From the NCBI GenBank assembly GCA_009760855.2, contig WPIO01000071.1, forward strand, positions 1,340,001-1,404,000: a stretch of DNA of 64,000 nucleotides, written 5' to 3'. Numbering within the stretch: position 1 is the first letter of the stretch; every line of letters begins with the position of its first letter. The notes under the pieces are model-generated. The model worked only from the letters and a program-made list of their open reading frames with translations. It made no database searches and was not told where the DNA came from. A program made the position numbers and the translations under genes. This stretch comes from Cristatella mucedo. Taxonomy: Eukaryota > Bryozoa > Phylactolaemata > Cristatellidae. Below are positions 1 through 12,960 of the stretch, one piece after another.

Positions 1-764
1 CCTTCGCCTATACTTTCTAAGTGAGAATGCACAGAATGAAGCGGGCGAGCGTCCGATTCGCCGGCGCTTCTACACCCTGAACTCGCTTAATATAAAAAGA
101 CCATGCGACCGTTAAATGGAGCGTGAATACACTCCAAAGGGCATGGCGAAATCAGGTAGTAGCTCTTTTTGCAATATTTCTCGACTCATTCATGCCAAAT
201 AGTAATAATCATAATATCACAGTTGATAAAGCGATCTCAGAGAACTCAATCTCTTTCTAGGCTCTTCATATTTTTTGCAAAGGAAACACCCATTGTCAGC
301 GCGGCCTTGAGAGCTATTGTGGCCGGGCACGACAGCTATGCTCGCACTGCACGAAGCAGACGGCGGCGGGTTCAAATCCTGTAGCAGGCGATGGTTGCTT
401 GTCCGATACTAAGGAATCCAGGCCACCAAGGCCGCTCAAGGCCGCTACGTTAAAGAAGCGTTTTTTTTTACCACAACACAAATTTGGCAAGAGTAAAAAC
501 TTTTCTGCTGCAGTATATCCTTTCATTTAATGTAAACCTGATTGCATCTAATACGGGATCCCGTGCGAGAGCGAATGTCACGGACGATCGACATCGAGCT
601 GCCGGGGCTCAAACTCCGCCCGCTGTCAGAGATTATCCAATGATGGCGTCACCCCGTGTCGCCCTGTCCCCCTTCGCAGCGACGGAGCGCGAGCACCCCT
701 GCAGCTCATTTCTCCCGTCGCTTGGTATTCACTCCCGCCCTAGGTTGGTTGCTACCTCCTTCGG

Positions 765-840
765 TTGCTCTTCACGACCACGGGACCGAGGTCGTGAATA
801 GCAACCGCCTTACCCAGTGCGCCATCGCGGCTCACTGAGA
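765..840 (-). mobile_element. SINE type 1 tRNA-like head, minus strand
   Basis: It reads in reverse as gagccgcgatggcgcactgggtaaggcgg, with the paired cgacctcg/cgaggtcg segment. The duplicate copy at 21605-21672 has the same head. Confidence 0.5.
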
Positions 841-973
841 TCACGTGATCTACAATCACGCGCACGCTGATTGTATTCCTCCAAGAGGTGATTCATGTAT
901 TACTATATTGTATTACTATACGCAATCACATTTAATTTGTTATTATACGCGATCGTATTTCAAGCAGTTACGG

Positions 974-2248
<1,275 letters not shown>

Positions 2249-2301
2249 AGGTTTGTAAAACTAAAGAGAACTGAAAGCTAAGCCGGATGCGAGTGCAGGT
2301 G

Positions 2302-2488
2302 ATTGGTGAGCCGTGATGGCACACTAGGTAAGGCGGTTGCTTTCACGACCTCGGTCCCGAGGTCGTGGGTTCGATTCCTGTGGTGGGCGATTCTTTATCG
2401 CCACTGCAAGCGGTGGTGATAGCCGTAAAGGCTCTTCTGTCGCTATACAAAAAGAGGCTGTTTAATCAGCTAGGATTGTGCTAAGCAG
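2302..2488 (+). mobile_element. tRNA-derived SINE type 1
   Basis: The Pol III A-box-like gatggcacactaggtaagg and the perfect B-box ggttcgattcc (2369-2379) are followed by a conserved body (gccgtaaaggctcttctgtcg) ending gtttaatcagctagga. Related copies are at 60633-60800 (+), 47040-47212 (-) and 45664-45740 (+, body only). Confidence 0.75.
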
Positions 2489-3179
2489 AAGGCAACCTTT
2501 AACATTTGACGTTTGGCTACTGCCGGTCGCTTGGGAAATAAAGCACACCTAGTTTAACGGCCAAGAAATTCAGTTCGCTGATGATGCTATGCTAATATGT
2601 TATTGTAGCATCATTATTATTGCTAAAACCCCAAGTTCGCATCACTGATGCGTAAATGCATTTGCCCGAAAGGATGGGGTGAATATTTTGATCGCCATTA
2701 TCGATTATTATTATTATTATTATTATTATTGCTTATCGTCTATGTCGCACTTGTATTCGACCTTCTCCACGCACTTGCACCGAAGCCTCGGAATCGAGGA
2801 CCAGCTGCAGCAGCTTTGGTCGCTTGCTGGCGATGACTGACACGGGTCGAAGATCAAACGTGTTGTGGCGTTGAGTCATGTCAGTCATTGCCTGCATCGT
2901 GTTGGATGTAAGCCGTGAAAGTCATTCTGCCACTCAGTGAACAAGGCTTCTGCTTTACCTTTAAAATGCAACGTTGAGAAATTTGCTTGAATAATAAGAA
3001 TACGAAAGTGCAGCAGCAGTAGCATGGCCTCCACGGGATCTGAGGTTGGAGGTCATGCAGCACGCAGGATGCAGCAGTAGCATGGCCTCCAAAGGATCTG
3101 AGGTTGGTTATGTGTGTAGATCTCCGATTTGACTGAGAGCATTGGTTCTACGGTGTGGGGGAGTCTATCCCAAAGTCAG

Positions 3180-3430
3180 AAAGTCACAAAGGTCAGTGAC
3201 AGGAACTTAAAATTGATGTGCAGCTTTATGAGTAGGTCAGAGGGAACTAGTATGACGTGGCAGTTGCGACGATGGCAACATGAATCGCCTAGCAGTCCGA
3301 GTTATGCACCAACCGCAAGCGTTTCATTGCAAAGTGGCACATTTTTGCAAGGCATAAGCTGCAGAAGTCTGGACATGATGACGCGACGAATGCATGTAGT
3401 GCCTGGGCTATCGGTATAATTGTATTAGTA
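3180..3430 (-). mobile_element. Old LINE-A-related fragment
   Basis: It resembles the reversed LINE-A thumb region (tggcagttgcgacgatggcaac) but is more diverged. The duplicate is at 22185-22455. Confidence 0.45.
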
Positions 3431-3449
3431 ATCCCAAATTTCCGGCCAC

Positions 3450-3451
<2 letters not shown>

Positions 3452-3538
<87 letters not shown>
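3452..3538. repeat. (AT)n-(GT)n compound microsatellite
   Basis: About 20 AT units are followed by about 23 GT units. Confidence 0.95.
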
Positions 3539-3541
<3 letters not shown>

Positions 3542-3639
3542 AATATAACTACATACAACTAGGACTTTCATAGTTTCATAGCTCATTCAAGAGCCTTATT
3601 TATATAGCTCGAAAGGGGCTATCACTCCTACTTGTGGTG

Positions 3640-3950
3640 GACAAGACCAGCGATGCTCTGACCTGCCCTGCCCTGCACACCCGTATTGCCTGTCTATTTG
3701 CCAATGCAGGTCAGCACAGGTCAGAGCATCGCCGTTTGAATCGTGCGAGATCGGCATCGTTTGCACCGGAATTTCTGCCTGTCTGTTGGCTCAGGGCGAC
3801 ATTCCGAATGAGGCAGACAGCCTGAACGCACCCTGAGGTACTTGACCAGCTTGAGAGTGAAACGGCAGCTTCAACAAAACTAGCCAGTTTATGGCTGATA
3901 ACCATTGTTCGCGATTATAAAATTCAAAGATCACGTACGGTCGAGGCTGT
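3640..3950 (-). repeat. Unclassified repeat, partner at 29925-30735
   Basis: Read in reverse it matches 29925-30110 and 30565-30735 (cagacaggcagaaa.tccggtgcaaac; gacaggcaatacgggtgtgc). The partner is split by other insertions. Confidence 0.6.
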
Positions 3951-3952
3951 AC

Positions 3953-5680
3953 ATAACAATAATAATAATACACTTGATAAAGTGCCCTCAGAGAGAACTC
4001 AATCTCTTTCTAGGCTCTATACCTTTACTGCAAAGGAAACGTGATCGAATGGTGAGTGGAATAAATGATAAACAATATGAATAACATAGTTAAGGGTGCC
4101 ATGCACTGGGTTAGCATGTAAGTGTGGTTAGCTGCAGCATGCACGGTGTCGGCATGAATTCAGCATGCAAGTGTGGTTAATTGCAGCATGCACGGTGTCG
4201 GCCTGAATTAGCACATGAAGAACGGATCACACGGACCCACTGAATGCTGTCCTAAATAGGTGTATTTTGAAGTTCTTTTTAAATATGGTTGTCAGGGTAT
4301 GTTCTGACGCAAGTCGGGAGGGCGTTCGAGGCTTTGGGAGCATACGAACTAAATGCACGGTCTCCGAAGGATTTGAGGTTTGTACGAGGTATTGGTAAAC
4401 AGTTAGATTCCAAAAAGCGGGTGGTGCGATGCTTGGCCTGGTGGGGGAGTCGATTTAACAGGTAGGCTGGACCCTAAGAATGGATTGACCTAAAAGTGAG
4501 CGACTAAACCTTGAAGTCTATCCGTTGCTAGAGTGTCAGCCAGTGTAGGTCGGCGAGAAGTGGTGTGATATGGCAATTGCGACGCTCACGACAGACAAGA
4601 TTAGCTGCAGAGTTTTTCACCAGCTGTAAGCGCCTGATTGCACATGCCGGTAGGCCATCAAGCAGTGAGTTACAGAAGTCAAGACTGGAGGTCACAAATG
4701 CATAGACCAACTTAGATGTTGTATCATTATCTCAACAAGCCCAAATTTTAGTAACGTTATGTAGCTGAAAGTAGACACACTTGATTGTGGAGCTGATGTG
4801 TTCGTCGAACGAAAGGTCACTTTGAAATGCGACACCTCGATTTCGACCAAATTCAACAGGAGATATGATGGCAGAGCCAATTTTGAGCGTTAGTCTTGTA
4901 AATTTTAGAATCGCACTTGGTTTGCCCATAACCAATAACTTAGTTCTTTCATCATTTAATTTTAGAAAGTTTGCTGCCATCCATGTGAGGACCGCATCAA
5001 TACATACAGCAAGGGTAGAAAATTCAACGTGCTCGAAGGCTGGGAGGAATCAAAGCAATGAGACAACTGCGTATCATCGGCATAGAAGTGAAAGCCTAGA
5101 TTGCGCTTGGCAATCACACTGGCAAGAGGGAGAGTTTAGGTCTTGAAAAGAACCGGACCTAGCACACAGTCCTTAGGTTTCCCAGATTAAGAGGTACCAC
5201 GAATGGTATTTATCCGTTCACATCAATACTTAGGATTCTCCCACTGAGATAGGACCTGAACCATTGAAAAGCAGTGCCAGTGATGCCAGATGAGATGAGA
5301 AACGCTATTTAGAATAATTTGGTGACCGGTAGTGTCAACAACAAGCAGAGATACTCTAAACATGTCTGCATTCATAAGTAGGTCATTGTGCACCCAAAGC
5401 AATGCTGACTCTGTGGTGTGGTTAGCTCTAACAACAAACTGGAACTTACTAGCAAAGGTTGAAGTTTCAATAAAAAGTTCAGCCGGTCTGTCACGACTCT
5501 GTACAGTGTCTTTGAGAGAAATGATAGAAGGGAGACTGGGCGGTAGTCTCTCAAGTTCTCTTGGTTTAGTGTCACTTTCTTGAGAAGTAACCTGATTACA
5601 GTTTCTTTTTGAAAGATACTGGGACATGACCTGAGGCTAATGACATATTTGTGACGTTCGCTTTGCGTGGCAGCAGCAGA
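3953..5680 (-). mobile_element. LINE-A copy, minus strand, RT to 3' tail
   Basis: The (AAT)n tail and the reverse of the LINE-A 3' end are at 3953-4030. Minus-strand translations give NLRDYRPVSLLSFLSKTL (near 5540), VLSQWENP-type RT motifs and the thumb RLQLVKNSAANLVCRERR (near 4600). There are many frameshifts. Confidence 0.75.
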
Positions 5681-5919
5681 TCAATGCAACTTAGGAGCAG
5701 GACAGTGGGAATATTGTCCAAATAATTGAAGTTGCAATATGAGAAGTGTGTTTAATTTTATGGCGATTTTGACATAACACAACGTGTATTATCTACAGAG
5801 TAAGAAGCCTTTGCTGCCGGCATTAGTACGGCAGAGCAGACACTTACGTGGATCCGATGTCAAGTTGGCAAAAAAACTTTGACATTTTTTAAGATACAAT
5901 GAAACGAATAGTCTGGTAG

Positions 5920-6469
5920 ATTACCTTAAATATTTCATTAAAGTTTCAAAGCCATCAACTAAGTTCCAGTAAGATTTACGAGCTAAGCACTCAGATAAGT
6001 CAGCGTTGCTTCGGCTGCATAATTGCATGATGCATAACCTTATCAAGAATTCCGATTTAGGTAAAGTATCTCGGCTTGTTTTAATTGATCGTACAGCAGC
6101 GTGTGACACTGTTAATTCCACTTTCTTCTCTACCGCCTCTCTTATCACTTGAGCATCACTGACACTGCACTGCAATGATTTTGTCTATATCTCAGTGGGA
6201 GACTAGATCTTTATGGGAGCGGACGAACGAGGCGAAGTATAGCTGCATTCAGTCTCTCCCTGTGATTCGACCTTAATACGCTTGTGCTTGCTGGCGGTTT
6301 TATATGCTGCCACTAAACACACTTGCGTGCTGACCCTGTGCAGGTCACTCCTAACCATGCTATCTATTTTCCTTATCAAGCAAGCTACCTCTCACCATTC
6401 CATCGTGTTTACTTTGCAGCCAATGTAAAGCGCCTAGAGATTGAGTTCTCAGATGGCGCTTTATCAAGT

Positions 6470-6502
<33 letters not shown>
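5920..6502 (+). mobile_element. LINE-A copy with internal deletion
   Basis: RT-like reading (DLRAKHSDKSALLRLHN, RTAACDTVN) runs to about 6200 and then jumps directly to the 3' UTR and tail with (ATT)n at 6475-6502. The whole thumb is missing. Confidence 0.65.
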
Positions 6503-6529
6503 GATGAACCACTGAAGTACGAGTAACTC

Positions 6530-7510
6530 AGTGGTATGTACTGAGTCCTTTTTTACTACAGTTTATTCTATCATTCTTGCCAATGTGATCTCTAATCACA
6601 ATCTATGCGTTCATTCCTATGCAGGTGGCACTCAGTTGTAGCATTGAGTTGATCCCTCCCAGCCTTCGATTGTGGCATCCATTACTAATGTGCTTACGCA
6701 GATTGCAGCATAATTTCTAAAAATTGAATATGCACTTCAAAACTATATTTCATTTCAATATCAATAAAAACTACTAAATTTCAATCAAGGCACTTGACAA
6801 TTGCTGCAAGGCTTGAGCCCATGACTTTTATCGTAAAGGTGAGAACCTTGACCTCGGTCGTAAAAGGCGGGCACCTGAGCCCATTGGCAGTTTAAAAAAT
6901 TGGAAAATCTATCCCAAAAACTGGCCAGCTCAATTGATGTTGCATCTGCTCAAAGCCCAGGGGTCTTGTTCCAAAGTGACTTTTCACTTGATGACCATAT
7001 TCGCTCCATAGTCATGTCTACATACTTTCATCTACAAAGCACAATTACTATTCGGGACTGCTTAATCAGAGGTACTGCATCCGAGGCGATCCATGCATTT
7101 TTGATATCCCGTATTGACTTCTGCAAATCACTGCTTGCAGGTTTATGGGCCTTTTCAACCAGGTACTTACAGTCTCTTTTAACTGAGCAATGAAAGTGCT
7201 TTAAATCTTTTGCAGTTAGTGCCTCTAGTTCGTATGGTTCCAAAGCCTGGAATTCACTGCCGACTCACGTCACGACATCCCCTGACTAGACGATACTTAA
7301 AAAGAAGTTAAAACGGCACCTGTTTCTCACAGCTTTTGGTTGTTTCTTGTGATTTATCTATATGTGCTAATGTGAGCTCATGTGGTGCATGTGTTTTCTA
7401 ACTACGTTGACATGCCTTCCTTTCAGCATATTTAAAGTGCCTCGAAAGAGATTAAGCTCTCTGAGGCTGCTATGCAAATGTATTTTGCTCATTCTTTTTT
7501 ATTATTGTTA
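6530..7510 (+). mobile_element. LINE-A copy, degenerate
   Basis: RT remnants near 6540-6660 and LFQSDFSLDDHIRS near 6965 are followed by the thumb and a 3' tail ending about 7510. A tRNA-like fragment (minus) seems to sit at 6805-6890. Confidence 0.6.
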
Positions 7511-7870
7511 CTTAACTCACTGACACCGGCTTAACTACCTGAACTGCTTGCCCCTTACGTGTTCATTCATATCATATGAAGTCATCCCGAAAGATGTGGT
7601 TAAAACTATTTGTTGATCCAGTCTTTAATCGTATGTTCCACAAGTATGAAATCATATTTCAGGTAGGTGGCTACTTGTAGTGACCTTGCATACTTTGTAT
7701 CTCAGGAAAAGACGAATCAATTCAGCTTTCTCTTCCACGCGATATAGATATCCCAGTACAATTGCCCCCTAAATATTCGATCGCATTTCCTTTGCAGCAA
7801 ATGTAAGGTGGCTAGAAAGAGACTGGGTTCTCTGAGGGCGCTATGTCAAACGTACTAGTATTAATAATAT
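7511..7870 (+). mobile_element. LINE-A-related 3' end (subfamily with ggtggctagaaagagactggg tail)
   Basis: The segment ends in a variant of the LINE-A 3' signature. Homologous copies lie at 31580-31970 and 32535-32752, each followed by the same downstream sequence. Confidence 0.55.
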
Positions 7871-7924
7871 TCCCAGTGTCATTTTTTTCCTGTGTGGTAA
7901 GTGCATGGCCGTGCAGGATTCAGT

Positions 7925-8640
7925 TTATTTCACTTGCCACAGATTTTTCTAGTTGGTATACTAACGTAATGTAGCTACAATGCCACAATGGCTACGTGGG
8001 CGTTACCCTGGAGGGTTCTCTAGGGTACACTTAAAGCCTAAGCGGCTGTCAGTGCATACACCGCAACTGAAAGATTTCATCTTATGTAATATTAAGAACA
8101 ACAATAATAGTAATAATAATTTATTTATCTAGCGCTCTAAGGAAACTTAGTCTCTATTCATTACATTACATATTCAGGCACTTCACATATGCCTCGGGCT
8201 CGAGCCCACGACCTCAGTCAGACCTTAGTCGGGGCGAGCACCTTAGTCGCTAGACCAAACCATCTCGGCGTAACAGAACGTATGGAACAGAAAGAGCCTG
8301 AGTAGCGTAGTCTAGTCAGAAGGGCAGTCGAGGAAGTGAGTTGCTTGGAAGTAGCAGCTCTGGACGGCTAGAAACGATGCGCCACAGTCGCCAGCTGAAC
8401 ACGAGATGTCGTCGAGTAAGAATCAAATTAGGGAGCTCCACGTTTTGGGACCGGCAGAGCAAAAGCTTGGTCGTAAGTGTCTTCGTGTTTGCTTCAACAT
8501 TAAACTAAGGGTGCTACTTGCTACTTGCTTCATCTCGCTCGATATCTGATTGACACGTCACTAACCTATGGCTATTTACGCTCTTGCAGCGAGTTTTGCA
8601 AAGCTCCTCAACAAAGACTAAGTTCTCTTATGGACGCTTA
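7925..8640 (-). mobile_element. LINE-B variant 3' part, minus strand, split by a SINE
   Basis: The reverse of the LINE-B 3' end (taatgtagctacaatgccac; agcggctgtcagtgcat) covers 7960-8090 and 8270-8640. A SINE at 8110-8275 interrupts it. The uninterrupted equivalent lies at 32995-33480. Confidence 0.6.
8110..8275 (-). mobile_element. tRNA-derived SINE type 2, minus strand
   Basis: In the reverse direction it shows a tRNA-like head with a B-box (GGCTCGAGCCC region), then a LINE-A-like 3' tail with AAT repeats at its left end. It lies within the LINE-B variant. Confidence 0.6.
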
Positions 8641-8649
8641 ACAAAGACC

Positions 8650-9045
8650 TACTAATAGTAGTAATGTAATGTAATGTATGTAATGTATCTCCGTCTGTAA
8701 CTCCACAAAGTCATAAAGACTATGTGAGTGTTACGCAGGAGAGTTTTGTATAGCGCACTCACAGCCTGAGCGGCTTTCGGTACGCATTCGGTAGCCAACA
8801 GACTTCGTCTCACGCAACAAAGAGAAAGTGGGAAGCATAGCAGAGTCAGGAGAGCAGTTGAGGTAGTGAGTAGCATAGAAGTAGCAGCTCAGGACCGCTG
8901 AAAAAGATGCGCCATAGTCGGCAGTAGCAGAGTAGTTGTCGTTGCGTAAGAATTGTGGAAGCGAGATCCACAGTCTAGGACCTGCAGAGCTAAAGCTTCT
9001 GTCGCCAACTGTCTTTAAGCGGAGGAATGGGACAGCTAGTAGTAA
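8650..9045 (-). mobile_element. LINE-B 3' end, minus strand
   Basis: The (TAATG)n tail is at 8660-8690. The minus-strand translation gives VPFLRLKTVGDRSFSSAGPR and continues as the LINE-B C-terminus. It matches copies at 20816, 33490 and 56966. Confidence 0.75.
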
Positions 9046-9194
9046 CACGGATCGGACAGTTGCTCTATCTGTATCAAATCGACTGCGTAATTACATATCT
9101 TGGACCAGTTTGCAGCCCAAGCTAATCTCATGGCAATATTGAAAAAGAGACGTCCAAGTACATTATAATTAAGTAAATGTAAAAACACACACAT

Positions 9195-9278
9195 ATAGTA
9201 GTAATACATTTGTCATATATCCCATAGAGATCTCAATCTCTTGTTAGGCACTTTACGTTCGCTGCAGAGGAAGGACGC
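9195..9278 (-). mobile_element. LINE-A 3' tail fragment
   Basis: The reversed LINE-A terminal signature (agatctcaatctcttgttaggcac) stands next to AGT/AAT repeats. Confidence 0.4.
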
Positions 9279-9289
9279 TTGAGTGGCTA

Positions 9290-10915
9290 GCGGTAGCGTG
9301 CTCACTGAACAACCGAGCAAGGAGGAAGAGGAGGGCGAGTCAAATCGGCTCGGCAGGACGCAGCTTCAGGCCCGAGTAGTGCAGCGTGATCGCGAGACGA
9401 GGCTGCGGCGCCATCTCGGCCTCGATCACTCTGCAGCGGCTGTGCATTCCAGAGCTTCCCGAGGGCACCTTCTCGCGACACCTAGGAGCCCCGCAAAGGC
9501 TTGGGCAACCCCAGGCCGAGATAGGGCAGGCCTGCGACTCCCTCATGAGGGACGTCAACCTTAAGGCCTGCCTTCTCGCCCCGTGGCCAAAAGCTCGACG
9601 CCTCTGCTCCTTCGGCTCGACTACCTCTTCCGTGCACGCACGGTCGCCCGGGCAGCTCTGAAGCCGGCCGACGAAGCCCTTGTCGACCAGCGACGCTCGT
9701 TTGCCCCGCCTGCCTCGTGCGGCCTTGGCCTCGTCCGCTTCCGGTGAAGCGTCCTCTTCCGGTGAGACTTCTCGCGACCCAAGCCTGCAGGATGCTGAGC
9801 TCGCCGGGCAGGTCCGTGTCGGCAGTCGCCCGCCACCGTTTCGGCAAGGCCATCGCCATCGCCGGCGACGATTTAAGATTTACGTTCTGACTATTTGGCG
9901 ACGATTTACGTTCTGACGAGGAGCATGCGTGCTTCCTCAGCCCGGCAGCGGCAGCGGCCCCCGAAACAGGCTCTGCCCGGCATCGCTCTGGGCCCAGGCA
10001 CGCAAGTGCTTGATCGGCCTGCGGGCTCGCCTTGACCTGACCGGCGAAGTGGTGACGGTGGCCGTCACGGACCTCGAGGCGCTGGAACACACCGTCGTTC
10101 CGCGCTTCATATTGTCCAAGCTCAGCAAGTTTGCTCGCCTGGCCGAAGGCCTGGCCTGGGCAGACCAGCCTCAACAAGGCAGGGTCAGCCGCTGCTTGGC
10201 GACGGATCCGTTCGCGACCCACAGGCACTTCATGTTCGCCGGTCTCGGGCTGTCGTGCCGGGCGTGGCGGCCCTTCGCCTTCCCACGGCTTGAAGTGCTT
10301 CCGGTCCGCTCGGTGATCTCGCTCTCGTTCCCCGGGGCAAAATCCAGCTGCCGGGCGAGCGGCTACTCGCACGAGTCAGTAAGCCACGTGCTGAGCCACT
10401 GCCGGCCTATGCTATATGCCGTCACCGCTCCCCACAACACCGTCCTGGGCCGCCTGATTGCCACTGATTGCCGCCGATTGCCGCCTGAGCGCACTTTGTG
10501 CCCGTACGACGATCCGGACGATGCATCTGCCGCCTGCGTGAAGCGTGACCTCACATCGTAGACAATGGCTTGAAGGCGGTCGTCGTTGATGTCACGATCC
10601 CGTTCGACAACGACGCCGATGCAAGCTCTGAGTCGCGGATAGGGCGAAAGTGGAAAGTAGCGGGCATCGTCAACGCCCTGCTGTCGAGCGGCCCTTGGTC
10701 GGCGGTGGTGAGGCCGTTTGTCAGCGGCGCCCTCGGCAGCTGGTTCTCGGCAAACGAGGACTGTCTCGCTGACCTCGGCATTTGGCATTTCGAGCACGCG
10801 GCGCTTAGGCGGCTCTGCGTGTCGGACGCTGCATCCGGGTCCGAGACCGTGTGGACCATCTACTGAAGCCGTGAGTCGTTGGTTGCACCCGAGCCGGTCA
10901 TGGCACGCCTGACTA
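9290..10915 (+). mobile_element. Degenerate R2/NeSL-clade non-LTR retrotransposon (3' part of ORF)
   Basis: Translations in shifting plus frames give, in order: an RT thumb-like stretch (ELPEGTFSRHLGAP near 9460, then QAEIGQACDSLMRDVNL and LLRLDYLFRART near 9620); a zinc-knuckle remnant SHVLSHCRP near 10381, where one expected Cys is Ser; and the restriction-like endonuclease core VVVDVTIPFDND near 10579, followed by FVSGALGSWF. This order is diagnostic of elements with a C-terminal restriction-like endonuclease. Frameshifts and stops show it is dead. It is GC-richer than its surroundings, and the AT-rich end at about 10920 may be its 3' terminus. Confidence 0.8.
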
Positions 10916-10934
10916 ATTGTAAATACATATTCAA

Positions 10935-11376
10935 GTTCTTAATAAATCTTTTAACATGGTTCGAGGTGACATGCACAAGGTGAGCATGCAAATATGGTTA
11001 GTGGCAGTATGCACAGAGTGTCAGCACGAATAAGTTTGTAAAGAACGAATTAGATGGACCCACTAAATGCTGTGATGAAAAACATCCGTTATTAGTTTCT
11101 TTGTACGTGTGGTTAGGTCAGGAGACGTCGTGACGCAGGTCTGAGGGAGTTTCAGGCTTTGGGAGCGTACTAGCTAAAGGCACGGTCTCCAAGAAATTTC
11201 AGTTTCGTAACAGGTAAATCTAAACGATTGGATTCCGGAAATCGGGTGGTACGACGCTTAGCCTCTCGGGAAAGTAGATCTTATAGGTAGGCGGGAGCCA
11301 AAGAGTTAAGGGACCTAAAAGTGAGTGACGGAACCTTGAATTCGATGCGTTGCTTGACTGGGAGTCAGTGCTAAAC
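10935..11376 (-). mobile_element. LINE-A fragment, minus strand, tailless
   Basis: It is the reversed LINE-A 3' UTR and end of ORF (gacatgcacaaggtgagcat... to gcttgactgggagtcagtgc). It begins just after the R2/NeSL element. Confidence 0.6.
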
Positions 11377-12250
11377 AATATATACATATCTAAATAAAAA
11401 AATATACATGTCAGTCTAGTTCGCAAGTTGGCAAGTCAGTATAGGGGCCCATTTTATTTTATGCACCAAAAGACAGTAACAGAAACTGCCAGAAGTACGC
11501 TTCACTGCGAGGCTCGAGCTTCCGGGAGAGTGGTGTCGGCTGGCACCCAGAAACGCTCCTAGACATTGAGACGCTTCTTTGAGAAAAAAGAAATACGCGT
11601 CCCAGACGTCCAGCGCGCCGCGACAAAGCGTCTTATCAATTGTACGTCGGGCGATAAGAAAAAGCAGGGGGAGGGACCGGTCGGTAGCTTGCGGCGAGCC
11701 GCTGCAGACGAAGCGCTTGGCTCTGAAGCGCCACCTAGCGACGCCCCGTTCAGGTTCTACCATCGTGTCCCTGCAGCAGTGGAGTCCGAATGGCGCAGAG
11801 CTCGAGGTAAGGAAGGACGAAGGCTACGACGGCTGCTTAAAACGAGTGAGTCTTCCGGTCTAGTATTCGGGGCTTCCGGTCCAGCCCTTCAGCGCTTCCG
11901 GTCCAGCCCACAAGGGCGTTGTAGGCTTCATCTGCTCGAGACTTTTCGGAAATCGGAAAGCAAGCGACTCAATTTCGCTCCGCCGAGTCTCGCAAGATTG
12001 ATTGGTTTGCTGCGTCCACGTGTCGTTCAAGCACTCTGAAGTCACTGGTCACTAGAAAACACGCTTTCGATCGCCTCCGCTTTAGCTATGTGTGCCGCCA
12101 TAACAGCGCCCTGGCGCATGAAAAATAAGATTTACATTCTCAACATTCTCCCTTTTCCGCTCGTCAGTAACTGCAGCTCGCATTCGCGTGATGATTACGC
12201 TTCGATCACTTGGTCTTTCACCGTTCCTCGTACAGTAGAGTGCGACCGAG
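11377..12250. other. No gene supported
   Basis: The segment has moderate GC and overlapping open frames in several directions, with no recognisable domain. A short repeat of gcttccggtccagccc type is present near 11866-11910. Confidence 0.4.
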
Positions 12251-12254
12251 CACG

Positions 12255-12684
12255 TCATGGCAGCGACTCCCTGGGAGCGACGTTGTAGAGGTCGTTCTCG
12301 ACCATGTGAAGTGCATCCTGCGACAGCGAACTTTCATTGCAGCGGCCAGCCTGTGACGTGTCATGCGTACCCAATTCGCTTGTTAACGTGCAGTACGCGT
12401 AATCGTATGTGGTCTGCTCCAACGCCGCTCCAGACAGTTCAAGCGAGAAGTACGCATTGTCAGCCGGTTCGTTCCGCTCTAGTTGATGATGGCGGGAGCT
12501 TGCGTTTCGAACTGTCACTTCAGCCCTTGCCGTGATAGGATCAACAATCTCCGTGACCTTGAAGTCGGCATGGCGTTTCTGGCTGTCAGTTGGGGAGACG
12601 CCGTCAAAGTTGATAAAATTGCCATTTGATCGATCCACATGCTGTACCTTGAACATGTCTTGCAAATGTCGAAGCGAAATCTTC
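12255..12684 (-). CDS. Candidate terminal exon with tyrosine-motif cytoplasmic tail
   Basis: The minus-strand acceptor cgattttttccag|G is followed by 142 codons and a TGA. The protein is hydrophilic, with tyrosines in signalling-like contexts: DNAYFSLEL, YDYAYCTL and ENDLYNV. YxxL/V motifs of this sort occur in cytoplasmic tails of immune, phagocytic and adhesion receptors. No transmembrane segment is on this exon. The open frame extends upstream to 12824, but the acceptor suggests the exon starts at 12684. It could be the 3' end of the gene that starts at 19505 on the same strand; intermediate exons, including a membrane span, were not identified. Confidence 0.45.
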
Positions 12685-12834
12685 CTGGAAAAAATCGGCC
12701 CTCGATAAATATTCTGTAAGACGCTTGGAATTACACTCACGGAAATTTCTGGAACTCTAATGAGAATATATTTGTATAACGCCGTAAGCGAATTTGATCT
12801 CGTTAAAGGCGCACGGAAATTCACTTACATGGTC

Positions 12835-12960
12835 ACAGTAAGGTTACACCGAGGTTAATTCAAGGTTACCGCAAGGCCACTTCTAGGTTACAGCAAGGTA
12901 ATAGCAAAATGACAGCAAGGTTACACCTAGGTTACACCGAGCTTACAGCAAGGTTACTAC
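12835..12960. repeat. Imperfect minisatellite, aggttacagca/aggttacaccg units
   Basis: About ten degenerate units of 11-14 bp built on aaggttaca are visible. Confidence 0.6.

Noticed and set aside
2340-2390. True tRNA gene
   Set aside because: The A- and B-box-like motifs are present, but the body is a dispersed SINE with several copies and no proper cloverleaf was seen.
9482-10372. 296-codon minus-strand open frame
   Set aside because: It is antisense to the R2/NeSL remnant, whose plus-strand motifs are recognisable. The long frame follows from GC-rich composition.
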